64,000 nucleotides of DNA from Planctomycetaceae bacterium (GCA_012729315.1 JAAYDI010000103.1:32460-96459), one strand, 5' to 3'; numbered from the stretch's first letter, positions 8,898 to 17,964 are shown. Made by a program: numbers and translations. Notes: generated by a model from the letters alone, not told the origin.

Positions 8898-10379
8898 CTA
8901 CTCGGGACTGTTGTCGCCGTGTCGCCGCCGCCGCCGGAGTTCTTTCTCTCGCAGCTTCTTCAGGCGGGCACGTTCCTGGCTGGTCAGACGCTTGCCCGTC
9001 CCCTTCTTGACCTTCTGTATCCGTCCGCCCGGGTCCAGCGCGCCGCTCTGCTGCAACTGGCGGATCGCCTGCAGGCGGCCGCCCAGCCCCTTGCCGGCCA
9101 GGCTCTGCATGAACGGGGTCATCATGTCGAACTGCTTGACGAGCTGGCTGACTTCCTGGGCCTGCACGCCGGCGCCCGCCGCAATCCGCTGCCGGCGGCT
9201 CAGGTCGATCAGCTTGGGATTGCGCCGTTCCTCGCGGGTCATCGCATTGATGATCCCCACCAGCCGCCGCATGCCCCCTTCCGTGTCCTCGTTCTGGATC
9301 GCCTTCATGGCCTCGCCCATCCCCGGCATGAGGCCGAGCATCTTCTGCATCAGCCCCGGCTTGGCCATCCGTTCCAACTGGTCCCGGAAGTCGTCGAGCG
9401 TCAACTGGCCCTCGAGCATCTTGCGCTCGAGTTCCTGCTGGTTCTCCTCGTCCACCACCCGCCGCGCTTCGGTGAATAACTGGCGGATGTCCCCCATGCC
9501 CAGGATACGACTGGCCATGCCATCGGGATGGAACGGCTCCAATGCGTCCAGGTGCTCCCCCGTCCCGATGTACTTGACCGGCACCCCCGTCACGTGCTTG
9601 ACCGACAACAACGCGCCACCCCGCGCATCGCCGTCCATTTTCGTCAAGATCACGCCGTCGAGCTCCAACGCATCGTTGAACGCCTTGGCGCTGTTGACCG
9701 CGTCCTGACCCGTCATGCCGTCCACCACCAGGTAGACCTGATCCGGCTGCACGCGGCGGTCGAGCCGCGTGAGCTGGCTCATCAGCTCCTGGTCGATCGC
9801 CAGCCGCCCGGCAGTGTCCAGGATCACGACGCGGATCTGATCCTGTCGCGCCTGCTGCACCGCCTTCTGGCACAACGTCACCGGGTCGGTCGCCGACTTG
9901 TCCGAGTAGACGGCCACCCCCAACTGCTGGCCAATCACGTGCAACTGATCAATCGCCGCCGGTCGCTGCAGGTCCGCCGCCACCAGCATCGAGGGTGTCT
10001 TGTTCTCCAACAGCAGCGATGCCAGCTTGCCGCACGTCGTCGTCTTGCCCGAACCCTGCAGCCCGCACAGCATCAGGACCGTCACCTCGCCACGCAAATG
10101 CAGCGAGGGATCGACCGGTCCCAGCAACTGGATCAGCTCCTCATAGACAATCCCCACCACCTGCTGCGTGGGATCGAGCGACAACAGCACCCGCTCGCCC
10201 AACGCCCGCTCGGATACCCGTGCGACAAAGTCCTGCACCACCGAGTAGCTGACGTCCGCCTCCAACAGCGACTGCTCGACCAGCTTCAGCCCGTCACGCA
10301 TGTTGCGCTCGGTGAGCTTGCCTTTGCCGCGCAGCGACTTCAGCGCTCCTTGCAGGCCTTGTTGCAGCGATTCAAACAT
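8898..10379 (-). CDS. ffh: signal recognition particle protein Ffh
   Basis: The 493-residue GTPase binds 4.5S/SRP RNA and delivers nascent membrane and secreted proteins to FtsY. It has the N-terminal helical domain, the G1 P-loop GLQGSGKTTTCGKLA (about residues 106-120), DTAGR, TKMDGDARGG and the closing loop GTGEHLDALEPF, then a methionine-rich M domain (about 320-430, MQKMLGLMPGMGEAMK and RRIAAGAGVQ) and a basic C-terminal tail rich in lysine and arginine. The gene opens the minus-strand translation operon, 78 bases before rpsP. The SRP RNA gene was not found in the window. Confidence 0.97.
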   Translation of the reverse strand: MFESLQQGLQGALKSLRGKGKLTERNMRDGLKLVEQSLLEADVSYSVVQDFVARVSERALGERVLLSLDPTQQVVGIVYEELIQLLGPVDPSLHLRGEVTVLMLCGLQGSGKTTTCGKLASLLLENKTPSMLVAADLQRPAAIDQLHVIGQQLGVAVYSDKSATDPVTLCQKAVQQARQDQIRVVILDTAGRLAIDQELMSQLTRLDRRVQPDQVYLVVDGMTGQDAVNSAKAFNDALELDGVILTKMDGDARGGALLSVKHVTGVPVKYIGTGEHLDALEPFHPDGMASRILGMGDIRQLFTEARRVVDEENQQELERKMLEGQLTLDDFRDQLERMAKPGLMQKMLGLMPGMGEAMKAIQNEDTEGGMRRLVGIINAMTREERRNPKLIDLSRRQRIAAGAGVQAQEVSQLVKQFDMMTPFMQSLAGKGLGGRLQAIRQLQQSGALDPGGRIQKVKKGTGKRLTSQERARLKKLREKELRRRRRHGDNSPE

Positions 10380-11237
10380 GGCGATGTCCCGCCGACATCC
10401 AAGCAGGTGTATACAATTGGCCGTTCGAGTGGTCGGTTGAGTGGCCGTTCGGAGCCAGCACGCTCCCGAGCAGGTGCCCCCCGACGAGGGGATCTGCGCG
10501 GGAAAACTCGTATTCTAGCGGACGGACCCGGATTTTGTAAATGCGCGGAGCGGGGCAAATCGGGCTTTTGGACTTTTGGGTTTTTGGACTTTTGGGTTTT
10601 TGGACTTTTTGGTTTTTGGGTTTTTGGACTTTTCGCTCTGGGGCTCTGACCGAGAGGCCGGCGCGCCGGGCCCGCCCGCGGGAAGTATCGCAGCGCGGTC
10701 GCAGCGGCTGTGGGAGATGGCCGGTAGGTTTGGAAGTGGCAGGCAGCTGCTGCATGAGGTGTCCGCTGTGTGGTGACAACGACTTGTGCGGTGGCAGTGA
10801 CTTTGCCGATTGCGGCCGCTTGCGTGGGCTGCGCGGCATGGGGGGTTGGCGCATGTTTTTTCGCCGCGTGTTGGTGGGCGGATCCACGCGGAGGAGAACG
10901 CGGTACGCTGCGAACGGCGACCGTGGCGGCATGTGGTCTGGTTGTCGGGGTGCCGGCGAGACAACTTGAGATGTGGCGCGAAGAATGATGAAGAGACCGT
11001 GCGTGTCTATGTCGCGCCGTGAATTGCACGTTCTGCCATTGATGTGGTAAAAAAACAGTGTAATGCCTCGTGGGGTGAGCCGAAGAACTGCGAATGATCG
11101 CGATCGGTGGGCTGTCGGATGGGTGCTGGGTTTGACAGCTGTGTCGGCAGAACCTAGATTTGCGCGGCCGTGTGCGGATGGTCGGCACTCAGTTGCCAGT
11201 TGCGCGGGGCGGAAGGAAGTTGTGAAGGGGGCTAGCG
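10380..11237. other. 858-base gap without a recognisable gene
   Basis: This is the longest gap in the window. It holds the start side of ffh, the 16-bp repeat at 10562-10632, and the leader of the DUF1573 gene. Short open frames exist on both strands, but they run through the repeat or through GC-rich shadow sequence and show no protein features. A possible weak promoter for the plus-strand gene is TTGCAC (11024-11029) with an A-rich stretch (11048-11056); the match is poor. Confidence 0.5.
10562..10632 (+). repeat. T/G-rich 16-bp tandem repeat
   Basis: The unit GGACTTTTGGGTTTTT occurs twice exactly and then as longer and shorter derivatives (GGACTTTTTGG, GGGTTTTT, GGACTTTTCG). One strand has almost only G and T with an occasional AC. 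Translated it would give FWxFG-like or K/P/Q-rich low-complexity peptides depending on strand, so open frames over it are not trusted. Confidence 0.85.
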
Positions 11238-12263
11238 GTGTACCGTTCGTTGCTTTTGGGGTGCTTGTTGCTCGTGACTTCGGCGTCGAACGCCGACGCT
11301 CAGGCGTGGGCGCGCAAGATGTTCAAGGCGACCAGTCACGATTTCGGCACAGTTGCCAAGGGGAGCAAGGCGGAGTACGAGTTCGAGTTCCAGAATATCT
11401 TTGAGGAAGAAGTCCACGTTGCCGGGGTGCGTAGCAGCTGCGGCTGCACGGAGGCGCAGGTGACGAAGCAGAATCTCAAGACCTGGGAGAAGAGCTCTAT
11501 CCGGGCTGTCCTCAACACACGCAGTTTCGTCGGCCCCCGTACGGCCACGCTGACCGTGATCTTCGATCGGCCGTATTCCGCGGAAGTGCAGTTGTCAGTG
11601 CGCGGGCACATCCGATCGGACGTGCTGTTCACGCCCGGCAGCGTAGCCTTCGGGGAAATCGAGCAGGGACGCGGCGCGGAACAGACTGTCTCGGTGTCGT
11701 ATGCGGGACGTGGCGACTGGAAGATTGTGGACGTGCGCAGCGCGAATCCCAGTTTTGAAGTCGAGCTGACGGATGGTCCGCGCCAGTCCGGACGGGTCAG
11801 CTACACGATGCTGGTCCGGGTTAAAGGCGACGCGCCGGTCGGATACTTGCAGGACCAGCTGACGATCATCACGAACGACTCATACAAGAGTTCCCTGGAG
11901 TTACCGGTGGAAGGGCGCGTCGTGTCGCCCCTGACGGTCAGCCCGCCGTCGCTGTTCCTGGGGGTGCTCAAGCCGGGCGAGACGGTCGAGAAGCGGCTGG
12001 TTGTCAAGGGAACGAAGCCGTTCAAGATCCTGGGCATCGAATGCGAAGGGGACTGTTTCCAGTTCCAGACGTCGGACAAGGCGACGGCAGCCCATCTGGT
12101 GCCGGTGACCTTTACGGCCAGCGATACGCCTGGCAAGTTCTCGCAGAAGATCGAGATCCGGACGGATCTGGGAGCAGGCGCTACGACGACGTGTGTGGCC
12201 ACTGCCACGATCACCGCGGCGGACGCGTCGCCGACCGCAGTGAGCGACGACGGGTCGACCTAG
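11238..12263 (+). CDS. secreted DUF1573-domain protein
   Basis: The 341-residue protein begins with a signal peptide (YRSLLLGCLLLVTSASNADAQA, cleavage after ADA likely). The mature part has DUF1573/ASPM-SPD-2-Hydin-like immunoglobulin folds: the diagnostic stretch ATSHDFGTVAKGSKAEYEFEFQN followed by SSCGCTEAQ at about 30-70, and further beta modules at about 125-225 and 230-330 (SVAFGEIEQG, SLFLGVLKPGETVEKRLVVKG). DUF1573 proteins are abundant in planctomycetes and Bacteroidetes; their role is unknown. The start is GTG at 11238. The CGC and EGDC cysteines may form disulfides. It is followed directly by a decayed convergent gene. Confidence 0.88.
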   Translation: MYRSLLLGCLLLVTSASNADAQAWARKMFKATSHDFGTVAKGSKAEYEFEFQNIFEEEVHVAGVRSSCGCTEAQVTKQNLKTWEKSSIRAVLNTRSFVGPRTATLTVIFDRPYSAEVQLSVRGHIRSDVLFTPGSVAFGEIEQGRGAEQTVSVSYAGRGDWKIVDVRSANPSFEVELTDGPRQSGRVSYTMLVRVKGDAPVGYLQDQLTIITNDSYKSSLELPVEGRVVSPLTVSPPSLFLGVLKPGETVEKRLVVKGTKPFKILGIECEGDCFQFQTSDKATAAHLVPVTFTASDTPGKFSQKIEIRTDLGAGATTTCVATATITAADASPTAVSDDGST

Positions 12264-12279
12264 ACGGACTCGGCACGCC

Positions 12280-12920
12280 TCAGAAGTGCCTGGCTGTCTC
12301 TGCGATCTGGTTCAGGAATGCGCGCCGGATGGCGTCTGGGCGAACGCCTCGATCCAGGGCTCGGCCTGCGCCAGGGTTGCCCCGTACATGGCGCCTTCCC
12401 GCGGAGGCTGCCTGCCATACCAGTGGATGAGGTCGTTGCCGCCCGTGGTGAGCACCACCAGCCCCAGCGTCTCGGCCGCCTGCCGGGGCAGGTGTTCCTG
12501 CACGGCCTGCACGTGGTCGAGCGAGTTGGAGCCGGACACCGCGATGTTCAACGTCGACAGGTGGGGCAGCACGGCTGACAGGCAGAGGCCCGCCATGTCG
12601 GGGTGTTCGTCGGGCGGGCACGCCACCAGACGGCTGAAATAACCGTGGGCGGCGGTCCGCGCACCAAGACCGGCAATGATGCTGTCCCCCACTCCCACCA
12701 GCAGCACCTGCCGGTCGGTCCAGGGCGCGGCGAACGCGTGGCGATCGACCGCCGGACCGGCTGGCCCGCTGCCCATCGGTCGCGCGAGCCAGAAGGCCCG
12801 CTAGGCGACACCCCCGCCGATCGCCAGCAGGCCGAGGGCCAGCCACACGGCCAGACGGCGACAGCGCCGCACGGCTACCGTACGCTGGTCCGCCACAGAC
12901 GTAGGAGGTTCGCCCCGCAT
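12280..12920 (-). pseudogene. decayed SGNH/GDSL hydrolase with in-frame amber codon
   Basis: Reading from an ATG at 12920, which sits 16 bases after the upstream gene and has a GGGGAG ribosome binding site, one frame gives a basic N-terminus and a membrane anchor (RRLAVWLALGLLAIGGG), then TAG at 12801-12803, then continues in the same frame through the hydrolase block I motif GVGDSIIAGLG and the block with TTGGND. The frame then ends at 12312 (EAFAQTPSGAHS) where a complete SGNH enzyme would still need its C-terminal Asp-His block. A neighbouring frame ends at 12280 with DAIRRAFLNQIAETARHF, which could be the original C-terminal tail. This is best explained as nonsense mutation plus deletion. 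A shortened product from the ATG at 12776 is possible but would lack the catalytic histidine. Confidence 0.7.
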
Positions 12921-12936
12921 CACGCATGCTCCCCGA

Positions 12937-14328
12937 TCACCGTAACCGCATCGGAAAACTGCCCAGGACCACATGGGACGCGTGGCCGGCGTAGCCCGGC
13001 AGGTTCTGCGCCGGTTCCGGAATCAGTGCACCCAGCATGAGTATGTGATCGCCCGGCGCGTAGAAAGCCGCCGGATCAAGGCGGCTGACGACGCTGACCG
13101 AGCGTTTTTTGAGTGATGCCACTTCGAGTTCCGTCACGAACAGCGCACCCTGCGGGCCGATCTGGCCCACAGTCCCGAACAGGAAGATGCCCTGGTTGGG
13201 CCGCTCGCGCTGATCCAGCCACTCGGTGGCCCGGTTGCCAATCAGGGCGAGTTTCTTGGGCTGTCGCGCAAACGACGCCAGCAGGTCGCGCACGGCGGCG
13301 GCCAGTTCGCGCGCCTGGGCATCGCCCGGCGTCATGAAAGCCATGATTTCGCCCAGGTGGGCAAACGCCCGGTAGAACTCTTCCGAAAGACTCGCCTGCT
13401 GCGGCGCTGTCTGATCGGGGGATGTGTCCCACGCCACACTGGCCTGCAGGGCTTGCTCCAGCGCCGCGCGCAGGTCCGCGACGCTGTAACGGGGCAGCAC
13501 CACGACGCTCGACGTCGCGGCATCTGTCTCCGCCGCATCAACGTCGGCCGTATCAGCGTCGGTCGTATCAGTCTCCGCCGTATCAGCGTCGGCCGGTGCG
13601 GGGTCTGTCAGGTCGACGATCGTCGGCGCCGGTTCCTCCGCGGCCCCATCCGCTTCCGCGGCCCCGGGAGCATTCAGATCGGGCAGTGGGGACTCCCAGG
13701 TGCGTGGCGGCGTCGCGGCATGCGGCCGCTGGGCGAACTGCGACTCCGCGTCCAGTGCAGGGCTGGTCGACCCGATCCGCTCGGCATGCACGTCGGCATG
13801 GAATTTCGCCGGCACGACCCAGGGCACCAGTCGGCTCATGGCCGGACCAATCCCCAACAGGTCGCGTTTCCAGTCGGTCGGCACGCACCACCACAAAATG
13901 AACTGGGCCGCCGGCACTGCCAACAGCGCGCCTCCGACGATCTTGGCAATCTCCCAGATGGTGCTGGTCGGCGGGCGCGCAGGGCGCCGCGCGTGCTCAC
14001 GCGGCCTGGCACTGTCGTCACCCAGTCGTGCCGGGGTGAAGTCGAACGCCGGCAGCTGTTCGTCAGGCTCCCGCGGACCGCCTATATCAATGTCGATGTC
14101 CAGCTGCGGCATGCCGGACGTGTCGTGGTCATCCGACGCCGGCAACGCAGCCGATGTGGGGCCGTACTGGGCATCCTCCACTACGATCAAAGAGGGGGGG
14201 AGCTGCGCGAGGAACTCCTCAAGTCGACACTCGGCATTGCACAGCGGGCACCGGACGATGGACGAGGGCCGAGCATCGACCGGCACCGTGACATTCTCGC
14301 GACAGGAAGGGCATGCAGCGACGATCAT
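12937..14328 (-). CDS. zinc-ribbon membrane protein of unknown function
   Basis: The 463-residue protein starts with a zinc-ribbon-like element, CPSCRENV and CPLCNAEC (four cysteines in two CxxC pairs within residues 7-32), of the type seen at the N-terminus of many planctomycete hypotheticals. A linker follows, then a single hydrophobic segment at about 128-148 (IVGGALLAVPAAQFILWWC), a low-complexity acidic stretch with ADTAETD-type repeats (about 245-280), and a globular C-terminal domain (about 300-463) with an alpha-helical part and several beta strands (GIFLFGTVGQIG, FVTELEVASL, DHILMLGALI). I do not recognise the C-terminal domain. The zinc end probably faces the cytoplasm. It is followed in the same direction by the decayed SGNH gene. 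Confidence 0.75.
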   Translation of the reverse strand: MIVAACPSCRENVTVPVDARPSSIVRCPLCNAECRLEEFLAQLPPSLIVVEDAQYGPTSAALPASDDHDTSGMPQLDIDIDIGGPREPDEQLPAFDFTPARLGDDSARPREHARRPARPPTSTIWEIAKIVGGALLAVPAAQFILWWCVPTDWKRDLLGIGPAMSRLVPWVVPAKFHADVHAERIGSTSPALDAESQFAQRPHAATPPRTWESPLPDLNAPGAAEADGAAEEPAPTIVDLTDPAPADADTAETDTTDADTADVDAAETDAATSSVVVLPRYSVADLRAALEQALQASVAWDTSPDQTAPQQASLSEEFYRAFAHLGEIMAFMTPGDAQARELAAAVRDLLASFARQPKKLALIGNRATEWLDQRERPNQGIFLFGTVGQIGPQGALFVTELEVASLKKRSVSVVSRLDPAAFYAPGDHILMLGALIPEPAQNLPGYAGHASHVVLGSFPMRLR

Positions 14329-14446
14329 GCTACGCTCCGGATACCCAAAGGTCCGCCTGCAACCTGTTCCTCATGCAGCAAGTGTAGCAGGCGTTCGACA
14401 GGCGTGCCTAGACAAACCTGCGCAGCCGAGGCTCCCCGGGCGATTC

Positions 14447-14656
14447 TCACATGCCGAGGCTCTCTTCGATCTGCCGCGCCCGTTCGTCAAAGAAGAATTT
14501 CTCTTTTTTCTTCGACGGCGGCCGGTACGCCTTGCCCCAGGTCGCGTCCGGATCCTGGTATCCGCGATCCTCCTCGGGCTTGAGCAGGTGGCAGCCTGCC
14601 AGGAAGCTGGGGGCGGCCAGCAGGGCCAGGTACCGGACAAATCGGCGACGTGTCAT
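14447..14656 (-). CDS. small lipoprotein
   Basis: The 69-residue product has a lipoprotein signal peptide: basic MTRRRF, hydrophobic VRYLALLAAPS and lipobox FLAGC (cysteine about residue 22). The mature part is charged and short (KKKEKFFF, ending in SLGM). The start at 14656 is chosen from the signal peptide; the open frame reaches upstream to 14899 but that part has no protein features. No function can be assigned. Confidence 0.6.
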   Translation of the reverse strand: MTRRRFVRYLALLAAPSFLAGCHLLKPEEDRGYQDPDATWGKAYRPPSKKKEKFFFDERARQIEESLGM

Positions 14657-15034
14657 GACAGGCACTCTGGAAGGGAACCAAGATGTGGTCAGCCTCGGGG
14701 CACCGGCGGCGACCGAGGTGCTCAGCGGGACTGTCGCAGAAAGCGCGCCGGGCGTCGAGAGCAATCCGGCGGCGAGAAAAGGTGCAGGAACGCGGAGAGA
14801 GTGGTGGCCTTTATCTTCTTTGCTCTGTTTTCTCCTCTCTTCTGCTCTGTTTTTGCCGCTTCGCGGCAAAAATGCTAGCTGCCCCCTTTTTTCGGTCAAG
14901 ATAAAGAATCCTGGTGGAGTTTGCCGATAAAGCGGACGCCGGCGGATGGGGGCCGACGTTGCAGTCGCTGCGCGGACTCAACCGCACGGGTGGTGAAGGG
15001 GGGAAACACGGACGGTCGGATACTCGGCTTCACC
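14657..15034. other. divergent intergenic region with inverted repeat
   Basis: The gap lies between the small lipoprotein gene (minus) and the larger lipoprotein gene (plus) and should carry their promoters, though none was identified. A pyrimidine-rich tract runs from about 14811 to 14854, and a perfect inverted repeat TTTTTGCCGC/GCGGCAAAAA occupies 14850-14872 with a three-base loop. Confidence 0.5.
14850..14872. repeat. perfect 10-bp inverted repeat with 3-base loop
   Basis: Arms TTTTTGCCGC (14850-14859) and GCGGCAAAAA (14863-14872) flank TTC. The T run is at the 5' side of the stem and there is no T run after it on either strand, so it is not a standard intrinsic terminator. It may be an operator-like palindrome or an RNA stem in the leader of the plus-strand lipoprotein gene. 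Confidence 0.7.
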
Positions 15035-16045
15035 ATGCGCTTTGGTTTGTTGCTTAGTCTGGTTTGCCTGTTGTGCGGCGGTTGCGCGGCGATCCCGGAG
15101 GTGACGCGCGTACCGCAGTACCACAATCCCTTCCCGCAGTTGCACCGTGTGGCCATCCTGCCGTTCTACAATCTGTCGGCCGAACCGACGGTCAGCCAGG
15201 ACGACGTGGCGCTGGCCTATTACGGGGAACTGCAGCAGATTCCCGGATTCGAGGTCATGCCGCCGGGGGTGGTGAAGCAGTGGTTGATGGCCAACCGGGT
15301 CGAGATTGATGGAGCGACCGACTTCCAGATGCTGGCGCGGCGTCTCGGCGTCGACGTCGTCATTCGTGGGGCGGTCACCGAGTATTCACCCTATTTTCCG
15401 CCGCGGCTGGGCCTGGCCGTCGATTGGTTTGCGGCCAATCCGTCCTTCCATCCGATCCCACCCGGCTATGGGCTGCCCTGGGGCACAACTCAGGAAGAGT
15501 ACATTCCTGATTCGCTGGTGTACGAAGCTGAGTTTGCGTTGGCGCGCGAACAACTTGCGACGCAGACGCCGGACATTCCCCCGGAGATCGACCAGAAACA
15601 GCCGACATCAGCCGTGCGGCACGCGCGGCACGCGGCGGTGCCCGACTCGAATCCCGCCGCGGCGGACCCTTCACCGGAGTTGCCCGCGAGCGACCTGGCG
15701 GAGTTTCCTGCCGACTGGCCGGATCCGCGCGGCTTCATACCGCCTCCGCCGTCCCCGGTCAGGCCGCCGTATCGTCCTCAGTACGAGCCGATCATCACGC
15801 ACACGCGACTCTACATGGGCAATGACCTGCGGGTGACCGATTGCCTGGCGGACTACGTGAATGCGCGAGACGATGCGCGGGATGCGGGGTGGCAGGGGTA
15901 TCTGGAGCGCAGCGACGACTTTATTCGTTTTTGTTGTTATCTGCATGTGACAGAGACATTGGCGGCGCGTGGTGGGGCGGGAAAACCGCGAGTGGTGTGG
16001 AGATGGCCAATTGGCCGATATGACGTAGGGACGGGCCGGCGATAG
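15035..16045 (+). CDS. lipoprotein of unknown function
   Basis: The 336-residue protein has a lipoprotein signal (MRFGLLLSLVCLLCGGC, lipobox cysteine at residue 17). The first mature domain (about 35-125) follows the pattern of CsgG/LpoB-like or DUF799-type lipoproteins: RVAILPFYNLSAEP, an ALAYYGELQQIPGFEVMPPGVV-type helix-strand unit and LARRLGVDVVIRGAVTEY. A variable proline-rich middle (about 150-250) and a C-terminal part with two adjacent cysteines follow. The start is set by the signal peptide; the frame is open upstream. It may act in envelope assembly, but that is inference from the fold pattern only. Confidence 0.7.
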   Translation: MRFGLLLSLVCLLCGGCAAIPEVTRVPQYHNPFPQLHRVAILPFYNLSAEPTVSQDDVALAYYGELQQIPGFEVMPPGVVKQWLMANRVEIDGATDFQMLARRLGVDVVIRGAVTEYSPYFPPRLGLAVDWFAANPSFHPIPPGYGLPWGTTQEEYIPDSLVYEAEFALAREQLATQTPDIPPEIDQKQPTSAVRHARHAAVPDSNPAAADPSPELPASDLAEFPADWPDPRGFIPPPPSPVRPPYRPQYEPIITHTRLYMGNDLRVTDCLADYVNARDDARDAGWQGYLERSDDFIRFCCYLHVTETLAARGGAGKPRVVWRWPIGRYDVGTGRR

Positions 16046-16105
16046 TCCGGCAGCACCGCCCCATCGTGCACCGCACCTGCCATCGTCGAGAGGAGAGCAC
16101 CTGAG

Positions 16106-16366
16106 GTGACCAAGGACATCAACGTATTAGCGCTGGTAAAAGGCAAGGAACGCTACATCTTCCTCTTTGACGACGATAATCGGGCCGAGGCGCTGCGCAC
16201 CTTGGGGCGATACGCCTCCAATCAGGAGCTCAGTTTCACCTGGTACGATGCGGCGGTATTGAGCCAGAAGATCCGGCAGACGGTTCCGCCGCCGAAGCGG
16301 CCACTGCCGCTGCGCCGGTTCGAGTTGCCGCGGGCCAAGGACCGGCAGGGCGACGATCTGCTCTGA
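16106..16366 (+). CDS. small conserved-looking hypothetical protein
   Basis: The 86-residue protein starts at GTG with an upstream GAGAGGAGAG ribosome binding site. It has a compact N-terminal unit (INVLALVKGKERYIFLFDDD, RAEALRTLGRYASNQELSFTWYDAAVLSQKIR) and a proline/arginine-rich end. There is no signal peptide or membrane segment. It lies 26 bases before the Xer recombinase gene, probably in one transcript. I do not recognise the family. Confidence 0.7.
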   Translation: MTKDINVLALVKGKERYIFLFDDDNRAEALRTLGRYASNQELSFTWYDAAVLSQKIRQTVPPPKRPLPLRRFELPRAKDRQGDDLL

Positions 16367-16392
16367 AACTCACGTCGTCTGCTGGGCGTGCC

Positions 16393-17298
16393 ATGCAATC
16401 AGCCACTGCGCGGTTCCTGCGTTACCTGCAGGTGGAACGGAACGCGTCCGACCTGACGATCAAGTCGTACCGGGAGGACCTGACGGCGCTGATGGAGTAT
16501 CTCGGCGGCACCACGGGGGTGGTGCCGCGCCCCTCCGAGATCACTCCATTGGACCTGCGCCAGTATGTCTCGGCACTGCATCAGGCCGGCTATGCCAAGA
16601 GTTCCGTGGCCCGGCACCTGGCCACGTGTCGCAGCTTCTTCCGGTTCGCCCAGCGGGAGGGCTTGAGCCAGCAGAATCCGGCCAAGCCGCTGCGCAATCC
16701 CCGCCCCGACCGAAAACTGCCCCACTTCCTCACGACGGACGAAATCACACGGTTGCTCGAGGCACCACCGACCGACCATCCGCTGGGGCTGCGCGACCGT
16801 GCGCTGCTCGAGACCACCTACTCGGCTGGCCTGCGCGTCAGCGAACTGGTGGCGATCAACGATGACGATCTGGATCTGGAGGGCGGCCTGGTGCGTGTGC
16901 AGGGCAAGGGACGGCGCGAACGCCTGGCACCACTCGGGCGCTGGGCGGTGTGGGCGATTGTCCGGTGGATGAAGGTGCGGCCTGCGCCGCGCCGCCCGCA
17001 GGCCGACCGGCCCCTGTATCTCAACAGATTCGGCAATCGGCTTACCACGCGCAGTGTCGCGCGGATGCTCGAGAAATACCTGAAGCAGACCGGACTCGAC
17101 CGCCGTACCTCGCCGCATACGCTGCGACACAGCTTCGCCACCCACCTGCTCGATCGGGGCGCTGACATCCGCAGCGTGCAGGAACTGCTGGGACACAAGA
17201 GCCTGATCACCACGCAGATCTACACCCATGTCAGCACGGCCGGGCTGCGGGAAGTGTACGATCGGGCTCACCCGCGGGCCCATCCGCAGCCGCGGTGA
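16393..17298 (+). CDS. xerC: tyrosine recombinase, Xer type
   Basis: The 301-residue enzyme has the N-terminal SAM-like core-binding domain (residues 1-90, NASDLTIKSYREDL) and a catalytic domain with the complete set of active residues: R148 in GLRVSELV, K172 in VQGKGRR, H242 and R245 in HTLRHSFATHLLDRG, H268 in LLGHKS and nucleophile Y277 in QIYTHV. The length is that of XerC/XerD, which resolve chromosome dimers at dif. Which of the two it is cannot be decided here; XerC or XerD is more likely than an integron or phage integrase because nothing mobile is nearby. No dif site was identified. Confidence 0.9.
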   Translation: MQSATARFLRYLQVERNASDLTIKSYREDLTALMEYLGGTTGVVPRPSEITPLDLRQYVSALHQAGYAKSSVARHLATCRSFFRFAQREGLSQQNPAKPLRNPRPDRKLPHFLTTDEITRLLEAPPTDHPLGLRDRALLETTYSAGLRVSELVAINDDDLDLEGGLVRVQGKGRRERLAPLGRWAVWAIVRWMKVRPAPRRPQADRPLYLNRFGNRLTTRSVARMLEKYLKQTGLDRRTSPHTLRHSFATHLLDRGADIRSVQELLGHKSLITTQIYTHVSTAGLREVYDRAHPRAHPQPR

Positions 17299-17328
17299 CG
17301 ATCCATCCACGACACCCCGTCCGGCGCG

Positions 17329-17964
17329 TCAGACCAGGTCCTTCTTGATGGCCCACACAGCGGCCTGCGTGCGATCCGCCACGTCGATCTTGCGCAGGAT
17401 GTTCTGCACGTGCTCTTTGACCGTTTCGATGCTGATCCCGAGCGAACGGCCGATTTCACGATTGCTCAACCCCAACGCCACGTGCCGCAACACCTGCAGT
17501 TCCCGGTTGGTCAACGGAATTTCGCTCCGGTCCACCCGCTCCCGCCGCCGACTCATCGTCTCCTTCACGCGGTGCAGAATGCTGTCCTCCGAAGGGGGTT
17601 CACCCGCCGCGGCCCGCGCGATCGCGGCAATCAACTCCTGGCGACTCGAATCCTTCAGCACGTAGTCGGACGCCCCCAACGCCACGCTCCGCGCGACATA
17701 CGTTGGGTTGTCGTAGGTCGACAGCATGACGATCCGCACGTCCGGTTTCTTCCTGCGGATCTTCTCCAACGCCACCAGCCCGTCGCTGTCAGGCATCCGA
17801 ATGTCCATCAGTACGACGTCCGGATCGTGCTTCAGCGTCTGCTCAACCGCCTGTTCGCCATTTTCCGCCTCACCCACAATGGTGATGTCGGAATCTTCCA
17901 GCAATCGTGCCAATCCCCTTCGCACGACTTCATGATCGTCGGCCACAAGCACCTTGATGGGCAT
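17329..17964 (-). CDS. NarL/FixJ-type response regulator
   Basis: The 211-residue regulator has a receiver domain (D9-D10, phospho-acceptor D54, conserved lysine in VLKDSSRQEL) and a C-terminal LuxR-type helix-turn-helix (PLTNRELQVLRHVALGLSNREIG then SIETVKEHVQNILRKI). All phosphorylation residues are intact. It converges with the recombinase gene and no kinase gene is adjacent, so its partner is elsewhere. The GerE-like end suggests it binds promoters as a dimer. Confidence 0.92.
   Translation of the reverse strand: MPIKVLVADDHEVVRRGLARLLEDSDITIVGEAENGEQAVEQTLKHDPDVVLMDIRMPDSDGLVALEKIRRKKPDVRIVMLSTYDNPTYVARSVALGASDYVLKDSSRQELIAAIARAAAGEPPSEDSILHRVKETMSRRRERVDRSEIPLTNRELQVLRHVALGLSNREIGRSLGISIETVKEHVQNILRKIDVADRTQAAVWAIKKDLV

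Noticed and set aside
10541..10969. Open frame giving FWxFG repeats in the gap
   Set aside because: It consists of the translated 16-bp DNA repeat and continues without protein-like sequence.
14850..14872. Intrinsic terminator
   Set aside because: No T run follows the stem in either direction.
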